From an uncultured Lachnospiraceae bacterium (lineage in GTDB: Bacteria; Bacillota; Clostridia; Lachnospirales; Lachnospiraceae), in assembly GCA_910585895.1 (NCBI GenBank), contig CAJUHY010000070.1:1-11439 (forward strand): a stretch of 11,439 nt of DNA, read 5' to 3'. The translations under genes were made by a program, and so were the position numbers. Within the stretch, counting starts at the first letter, position 1; each line of letters begins with the position of its first letter. Shown here in pieces: positions 7,780 through 11,439 of this stretch. The notes under the pieces are model-generated. The model made no database searches. It saw only the letters and a list, made by a program, of their open reading frames with translations, and was not told where the DNA came from.

Positions 7780-7808
7780 TTGACAACTCAATCATTTTCT
7801 ATTAATAT
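7780..7808 (+). promoter_or_regulatory. Predicted promoter of the marR-family/FUSC operon
   Basis: A perfect TTGACA -35 (7780-7785), a 17-bp spacer and a TAATAT -10 (7803-7808) give a near-consensus vegetative sigma factor promoter. It is followed at once by an inverted repeat that would cover the transcription start, so strong basal activity held down by a repressor is the likely arrangement. Confidence 0.75.
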
Positions 7809-7809
7809 A

Positions 7810-7828
7810 TAGTTTACATTGTGAACTA
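7810..7828 (+). promoter_or_regulatory. Inverted-repeat operator, probably bound by the MarR protein
   Basis: TAGTTTACA-T-TGTGAACTA is a 19-bp palindrome centred on base 7819, with 8 of 9 half-site bases matching. It begins one base after the -10 element and spans the expected transcription start. Size, symmetry and position fit a MarR-family dimer site, and the regulator gene begins 34 bp downstream, so autorepression is inferred. Confidence 0.65.
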
Positions 7829-7861
7829 GTTTGTTTTTCACAATAAAAAAGGAGGTCAAAT

Positions 7862-8311
7862 GTGTGTAAAGAAAATTTTGATTGGATAGAAATGATGGAA
7901 AACATGCAGGAAATTCGGCTCTTTTCAAGCCTTCATATAAGGGGAAAACGCAAAAATGCCACCTCTCCCCAGGAAGTGGATATGCTGTCCCGTATCACAT
8001 TATCTGATGTGCCGCTGACGCCGTTAGAACTGAGCACACTGACAGGCCTCAGCAAATCTGCGGTAAGCCGTCTGATTGAAGGTTTAGAAAACAAAGGATT
8101 TCTCAGAAAGCAATATAAGCAAAAGGATAGGCGCAGCTATACCCTCCATATCACAGAAAAGGGAAATCAAGAGCTGCTGCAGACATACCATCATTATCTG
8201 GAACCTATCTACAGGCTTAGGAGAACTCTTGGCGAAGAGCGTTTTTACTCTCTGCTCTCGCAAATTAAAGAAGCTAACAACATGTTACAGAATAAGGAGG
8301 TACCGAAATGA
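7862..8311 (+). CDS. MarR-family winged-helix transcriptional regulator
   Basis: A 149-residue protein of normal MarR length. The helix-turn-helix is at about 52-78 (PLTPLELSTLTGLSKSAVSR region, then LIEGLENKGF), followed by the beta-wing with the family's DRR at 89-91 and HITEKG at 96-101. Flanking N- and C-terminal helices would form the dimer interface. The GTG start is chosen because GGAGG (7851-7855) lies 6 nt upstream. An out-of-frame ATG at 7860 would give only nine codons, and the in-frame ATG at 7892 has no good ribosome site. It overlaps the downstream membrane-protein gene by four bases (ATGA), so it probably represses its own operon through the 7810-7828 palindrome and responds to a small ligand or stress. 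The ligand is not evident; C2 is the only Cys, so a Cys-based redox switch is unlikely. Confidence 0.9.
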   Translation: MCKENFDWIEMMENMQEIRLFSSLHIRGKRKNATSPQEVDMLSRITLSDVPLTPLELSTLTGLSKSAVSRLIEGLENKGFLRKQYKQKDRRSYTLHITEKGNQELLQTYHHYLEPIYRLRRTLGEERFYSLLSQIKEANNMLQNKEVPK

Positions 8312-9384
8312 CATTTTATCAAGAACTGCAGCTTAACCAGGCTGGTTCAAAATCTTATATTTCCAGCCTGAAAACGACCAAAGACAAATGCAAACATACT
8401 GGGATTTATTTATTCAAGATTCTTCTCAACATCTCTTTCTGCACAGCATTTATCGCCACATTCTGCGCAATATTCGGCAGCCCAAACAGCTCCGCAGGAC
8501 TTGCTGTGCTGCTTAGCATTTTGGTATTCCGCCAAGCGGACCTTGGAATACGCGCTACCCACGGCACATGCAGCATCCTGCTCGTATTTGGCATATTAGC
8601 AATCGGACCGAAGTTATCCAACCTGCTCCCTGCCGGATGGGCATTTTGTGCAAACACCGTTTTTATCATGCTCATCATGCTGCTTGGCTGCCATAATGTA
8701 ATTATGTCCAATCATTCTACCTTAGCGCTTGCCTATCTTCTGCTGCAAGGATACGACGTCAGCGGTGAAATGTATCATAAACGGCTGCTAGGGCTATTTG
8801 CCGGCGCGCTTATGACCGCTGTTATTTACTACCGCAACCATAGAAAAAAATATTATAAACGCACTTTTAAAAGCCTATTTACGGAATTCAACCTATCCTC
8901 TGCCCGCACCCAATGGCAGCTCCGCTTTACGCTTACTATCTCCAGTGTGATGTTGATAGCTTCCCTTTTAGGCATTTCAAAAACCATGTGGGTTGGCATT
9001 GCGGCAATGTCTGTCTGCGTACCGTTCCGAAACGATATGGCAGACCGTATTAAATACCGCGCTCCGGGGAACTTGCTGGGAAGCATTCTCTTTGTGACAG
9101 CTTATTTTCTCCTGCCGGAAGGCTCTGTCTCCTATATGGGCATACTGGGCGGGATAGGAACCGGTCTTTCTGCTACTTATGGATGGCAGACAATTTTTAA
9201 TGCGTTTAGCGCCCTTGCCATTGCCGTGCCATCATTCGGACTTCCTTACGCCATTTTTCTAAGGATTTTCAATAACCTGTTTGGCTCTGTCTATGCATGG
9301 CTGTTTGAACGGATATTTGCCCCTCTCCTCTCTGCCCTGACAAATATCCTAGCTGCCCTGAACCACAGATTACAGACCGTGTAA
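8308..9384 (+). CDS. FUSC-family-like integral membrane protein, putative exporter
   Basis: A 358-residue polytopic membrane protein. Hydrophobic segments lie at roughly 35-56, 62-75, 88-100, 108-127, 137-147, 158-174, then, after a short basic loop (about 175-205), 206-222, 227-240, 254-269, 275-290 and 298-325. The two hydrophobic halves separated by a hydrophilic loop, together with TMWVGIAAMSVCVPF...RIKYRAPGNLLGS at about 226-259, match the fusaric-acid-resistance (FUSC)/aromatic acid exporter pattern. It is about half the length of classical FUSC proteins because there is no large cytoplasmic insert. Efflux of an aromatic or weak-acid compound is inferred from family and from coupling to a MarR regulator. 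GGAGG (8296-8300) lies 7 nt before the ATG, and the start overlaps the MarR stop as ATGA. No clear terminator hairpin follows it. Confidence 0.8.
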   Translation: MTFYQELQLNQAGSKSYISSLKTTKDKCKHTGIYLFKILLNISFCTAFIATFCAIFGSPNSSAGLAVLLSILVFRQADLGIRATHGTCSILLVFGILAIGPKLSNLLPAGWAFCANTVFIMLIMLLGCHNVIMSNHSTLALAYLLLQGYDVSGEMYHKRLLGLFAGALMTAVIYYRNHRKKYYKRTFKSLFTEFNLSSARTQWQLRFTLTISSVMLIASLLGISKTMWVGIAAMSVCVPFRNDMADRIKYRAPGNLLGSILFVTAYFLLPEGSVSYMGILGGIGTGLSATYGWQTIFNAFSALAIAVPSFGLPYAIFLRIFNNLFGSVYAWLFERIFAPLLSALTNILAALNHRLQTV

Positions 9385-9428
9385 GCCAAAATATCAGTTA
9401 TTATAAAAAATAGGAAAACTCAAATCAA

Positions 9429-9457
9429 TTGTACTTAAATTGCCGATATGTTATTAT
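9429..9457 (+). promoter_or_regulatory. Predicted promoter of the secreted thioredoxin-fold/FN3 gene
   Basis: TTGTAC (9429-9434), a 17-bp spacer and TATTAT (9452-9457) with an extended -10 TG at 9449-9450. It lies about 80 bp before the ATG, giving a 5' leader of roughly 70 nt. The rest of the 9385-9537 gap is AT-rich, and I see no terminator or other element in it. Confidence 0.55.
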
Positions 9458-9537
9458 ATATTAAAATTGTGTGCTTTCCGTTTCTTATAAGCAGCTTCCA
9501 GATACGAAAAGTATACGCAACTTGAAAGGAGACTCTT

Positions 9538-11241
9538 ATGAAAGAGGAAAATATTTACCAAAAACATCGGCTGCATTTATTTGCAATTCTTATGCTGCTT
9601 CTTGTCCCATTATTAAGCTTCGCGCCAGGGACAACGGCACAGGCAGCCGGCTATGACAACCCTGCCTACACACTTACATCTACCAGTGACTCTTCCATCA
9701 CCACAACAGCCAACCCCAACGAGACCACAATCTTGCTGTTCGGACACACAAAATGCGGTTACACAAGAAGTACCCTGAGCAGCATTTCTTCCTGCGACTG
9801 GGTGAAACGCTCCGATATTCGAGTAATTTTCGCCGAAATTAGCGGTCAAACCCAGGAAGAGGTACTGACATACGAGCAAGGTTATCAATGCCCGGATATC
9901 ATATTTTGTTATGATGATTCTATAGTTGATATCAATAATGCCATGTATAAATACGCTGAACTTTTTGACATCAACCTCAAAGACGGCGTGGATTTGCCAA
10001 TGACTGTACTGATTGATAAAAACAACAAAGTGCAGAGTCTGCTGATGGGAGCGAAGACTGCCGATGAACTTTTAACAGAAATCAATGAACTTACCGGAGA
10101 CAGCAGCGACGAAACCACACCCCCTCCTTCCGGCTCAGATATTGGCTTTGCAAATTTTGCCTATGGACTGAATACGATAGACAATACGATTGTCTCCACC
10201 AAAGCTGACCCCACAAAAACCACAGTCCTCGTGTTCGGCAATGTTTTCTGTGACTTTACAAACGCTACCTTAAAGGAGATTCACGAAAGCAGCTGGGTTA
10301 GCCGACAGGATATTCGTATCATTTTCGCAGATGTGATGGGCAATTCCCTGAATGATACCAAAACATTTGCACAGAACTATGCTGGTAAAGGCATCTCATT
10401 CTGTCATGATGAATCAGCTCTCAATTTTAACATTGCACTATCTTATCTCGGTCTCTATGGTCACAATGGCGGTACGTTTCCATATATTGTGCTGGTTGAC
10501 AAAAATGACAGAATACGTCATCTTACTTTAGGCTACCAGCCAGAAGCCGATATTTACAAAGAAATAGAAAAAATTATGGATGTAGAGCCTGAAACACCTG
10601 AAACACCTGAAACGCCTGAAACACCTGAAACACCTGAAACGCCTGAAACACCTGAAACACCTGAAACGCCTGAAACGCCTGAAACTATCTCCGATGTCAC
10701 AGGACTGAAAATTTCTGCCTCTACAGCTAAGAGCGTAAAACTGAACTGGAAAAAGATACCTGAAGCAAAGGGTTATATCATTTATCAGTATAACAATTCC
10801 AAGAAAAAATGGGACACAAAGGCAACGCTTACCAAAAACACTGCCGCCTATACTTTGAAAGGGCTGACTGCGGGCACAAATTACCGTTTTGCTGTAAAAG
10901 CATATATTCAGTCCAAGGATGGAAAGCAGATAAGCAGCAAGTCTTATGCCTCCGTATATACGGCAACTGCACCAAATGCCGTTAATTTCAAGGTGACACC
11001 AGGTAAGAAAAAAGCAACACTGAAATGGAGTAAAGTAAAAGGCGCCACAGGTTATACCGTATACTACAAGACCAATAAACAGAAGTCCTGGAAGAAATTA
11101 AAGAGCCTTAAAGCCACTCGCTACACAAAAACAAAACTGAAATCCGGCACGACATATACATTTACCGTGAAGGCATTTAAAACCTATAAAGGAAAGACTT
11201 ACACCAGCAGCTTCCGCTCCAAAAAAGTCAAAATCCGCTAG
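9538..11241 (+). CDS. Secreted protein with tandem thioredoxin-fold repeats, ETP linker and two FN3-like domains
   Basis: A 567-residue exported protein. The signal peptide has a basic start, a hydrophobic core (about 13-28) and a probable cut after AQA at 36. Two homologous thioredoxin-like domains follow (about 38-187 and 203-347). Each has a hydrophobic strand, a single-Cys active-site-like motif (C73-G-Y-T; C238-D-F-T), a DIR-[IV]-IFA strand, an FC-x-D-[DE]-S motif (C124; C289) and a probable cis-Pro loop (P154 in LPMTVLIDKN; P315 in FPYIVLVDKN). A linker of ten ETP units (352-381) leads to two fibronectin type III-like domains (about 386-478 and 479-567), with W-K/S-x-Y patterns and a very lysine-rich surface. 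There is no LPxTG or SLH anchor; the cationic tail may bind wall polymers (inference). The resolving Cys of CxxC is Thr in both repeats, so ordinary disulfide reductase activity is doubtful. GGAG lies 6 nt before the ATG. The exact role is unknown. Confidence 0.85.
   Translation: MKEENIYQKHRLHLFAILMLLLVPLLSFAPGTTAQAAGYDNPAYTLTSTSDSSITTTANPNETTILLFGHTKCGYTRSTLSSISSCDWVKRSDIRVIFAEISGQTQEEVLTYEQGYQCPDIIFCYDDSIVDINNAMYKYAELFDINLKDGVDLPMTVLIDKNNKVQSLLMGAKTADELLTEINELTGDSSDETTPPPSGSDIGFANFAYGLNTIDNTIVSTKADPTKTTVLVFGNVFCDFTNATLKEIHESSWVSRQDIRIIFADVMGNSLNDTKTFAQNYAGKGISFCHDESALNFNIALSYLGLYGHNGGTFPYIVLVDKNDRIRHLTLGYQPEADIYKEIEKIMDVEPETPETPETPETPETPETPETPETPETPETPETISDVTGLKISASTAKSVKLNWKKIPEAKGYIIYQYNNSKKKWDTKATLTKNTAAYTLKGLTAGTNYRFAVKAYIQSKDGKQISSKSYASVYTATAPNAVNFKVTPGKKKATLKWSKVKGATGYTVYYKTNKQKSWKKLKSLKATRYTKTKLKSGTTYTFTVKAFKTYKGKTYTSSFRSKKVKIR
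10591..10680 (+). repeat. Ten tandem 9-bp units encoding Glu-Thr-Pro
   Basis: Ten uninterrupted copies of GAAACRCCT, each coding ETP. The variable base gives the order A A G A A G A A G G, that is, three 27-bp super-units plus one extra unit. The length is a multiple of three, so gain or loss changes linker length without a frameshift. Such proline-rich spacers separate domains in Gram-positive surface proteins. Confidence 0.95.
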
Positions 11242-11261
11242 ATAGTGTCTGGCAAGAAATA

Positions 11262-11317
11262 ACTCCTTTATGATAAGAATTTTTATGGCAGGTTCTTATC
11301 ATAAAGGAGTATTTTTT
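11262..11317 (+). terminator. Strong intrinsic terminator of the secreted-protein gene
   Basis: A perfect 18-bp stem (11262-11279 with 11293-11310), a 13-nt loop and then six T residues at 11312-11317, beginning 20 bp after the stop codon. On the minus strand the stem is followed by a weaker T-containing stretch, so it may also stop transcripts of the convergent response-regulator gene. Confidence 0.9.
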
Positions 11318-11369
11318 GAAAACATTTCCCATTTTAATCAGGAAATACATATTCTGTTAGTCTGAAACA

Positions 11370-11439
11370 TTATTTCATGTATTTTTTTAACTTGCGGGCA
11401 ACAGCCTGAATGTCAATTGGTTTTGCAAGATGGTCATTC
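11370..11439 (-). CDS. Response-regulator receiver domain protein (C-terminal end only)
   Basis: The last 22 codons and stop of a minus-strand gene that enters from the right edge. It reads NDHLAKPIDIQAVARKLKKY then MK and stop. NDHLAKPI is the end of the CheY-like receiver fold, where the Lys of the conserved KP pair contacts the phosphoryl group and the final helix follows. Because the protein ends directly after the receiver, it is either a stand-alone receiver or, more often for the NDH[LI]AKP form, a hybrid sensor histidine kinase with a C-terminal receiver. It converges on the secreted-protein gene across the shared hairpin. Confidence 0.7.
   Translation of the reverse strand, partial: NDHLAKPIDIQAVARKLKKYMK

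Noticed and set aside
3290..7860. Retron: the ATPase/HNH pair resembles retron effectors
   Set aside because: No reverse transcriptase reading frame or recognisable msr/msd region is present in the window on either strand; the start of the operon carries an ATP-grasp gene instead.
1..7860. Insertion sequence, integrase or attachment site bounding the defence-like operon
   Set aside because: No transposase or recombinase frame, tRNA, or matching terminal repeat was found; the left boundary is outside the window.
7860..7889. ATG at 7860 as the start of a nine-codon leader peptide before the MarR gene
   Set aside because: It lies only 4 nt from GGAGG and out of frame with the regulator, while the GTG at 7862 has better spacing and opens the full MarR frame; it looks like a chance ATG.
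10591..10680. CRISPR-like or satellite array
   Set aside because: Units are 9 bp, contiguous, without spacers and in frame inside a gene; it is a coding tandem repeat.

Overview
The window looks like chromosomal DNA from a low-to-mid GC Firmicute, most likely a gut-type clostridium of the Lachnospiraceae kind. This is inferred from strong GGAGG ribosome-binding sites, GTG and TTG starts, and a secreted protein whose lysine-rich fibronectin-like C-terminus and ETP linker resemble proteins common in that family. No rRNA, tRNA, CRISPR array, transposase or integrase is visible.

Left part (1-7638, all minus strand, running off the left edge): a tightly packed operon of at least five genes. In transcription order they are an ATP-grasp ligase-like protein (7638-6427), an ABC/SMC-type AAA ATPase (6401-4515), an HNH endonuclease (4522-3290), a large NACHT/STAND-like NTPase with pentapeptide repeats and a probable beta-propeller (3262-332), and the N-terminal part of a further P-loop-like protein whose Walker A lysine is missing (339-1). 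Gaps are 25-27 bp or the genes overlap. The ATPase plus HNH pair has the layout of the Septu (PtuA/PtuB) and retron-effector defence modules, and the NACHT protein has the layout of bacterial STAND immune sensors. I infer an anti-phage or related conflict operon. The combination with a leading ATP-grasp enzyme and a lysine-less P-loop partner is the most interesting item here.

Centre (7639-7861): a divergent control region. A minus-strand promoter is overlapped by three 10-bp-spaced direct repeats and followed by a possible 18-codon leader ORF that overlaps the ATP-grasp start. On the plus strand there is a near-consensus promoter followed by a 19-bp inverted repeat, a probable operator for the MarR regulator it precedes.

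Right part (7862-11241, plus strand): a MarR regulator and a FUSC-like membrane protein are translationally coupled (ATGA overlap) and probably form an autoregulated efflux operon. A separate gene with its own promoter encodes a secreted protein with two thioredoxin-fold repeats (each keeping only one Cys of the CxxC motif), an ETP repeat linker and two fibronectin type III-like domains. It ends at a strong 18-bp-stem terminator. The last 70 bases hold the 3' end of a convergent gene encoding a response-regulator receiver domain.
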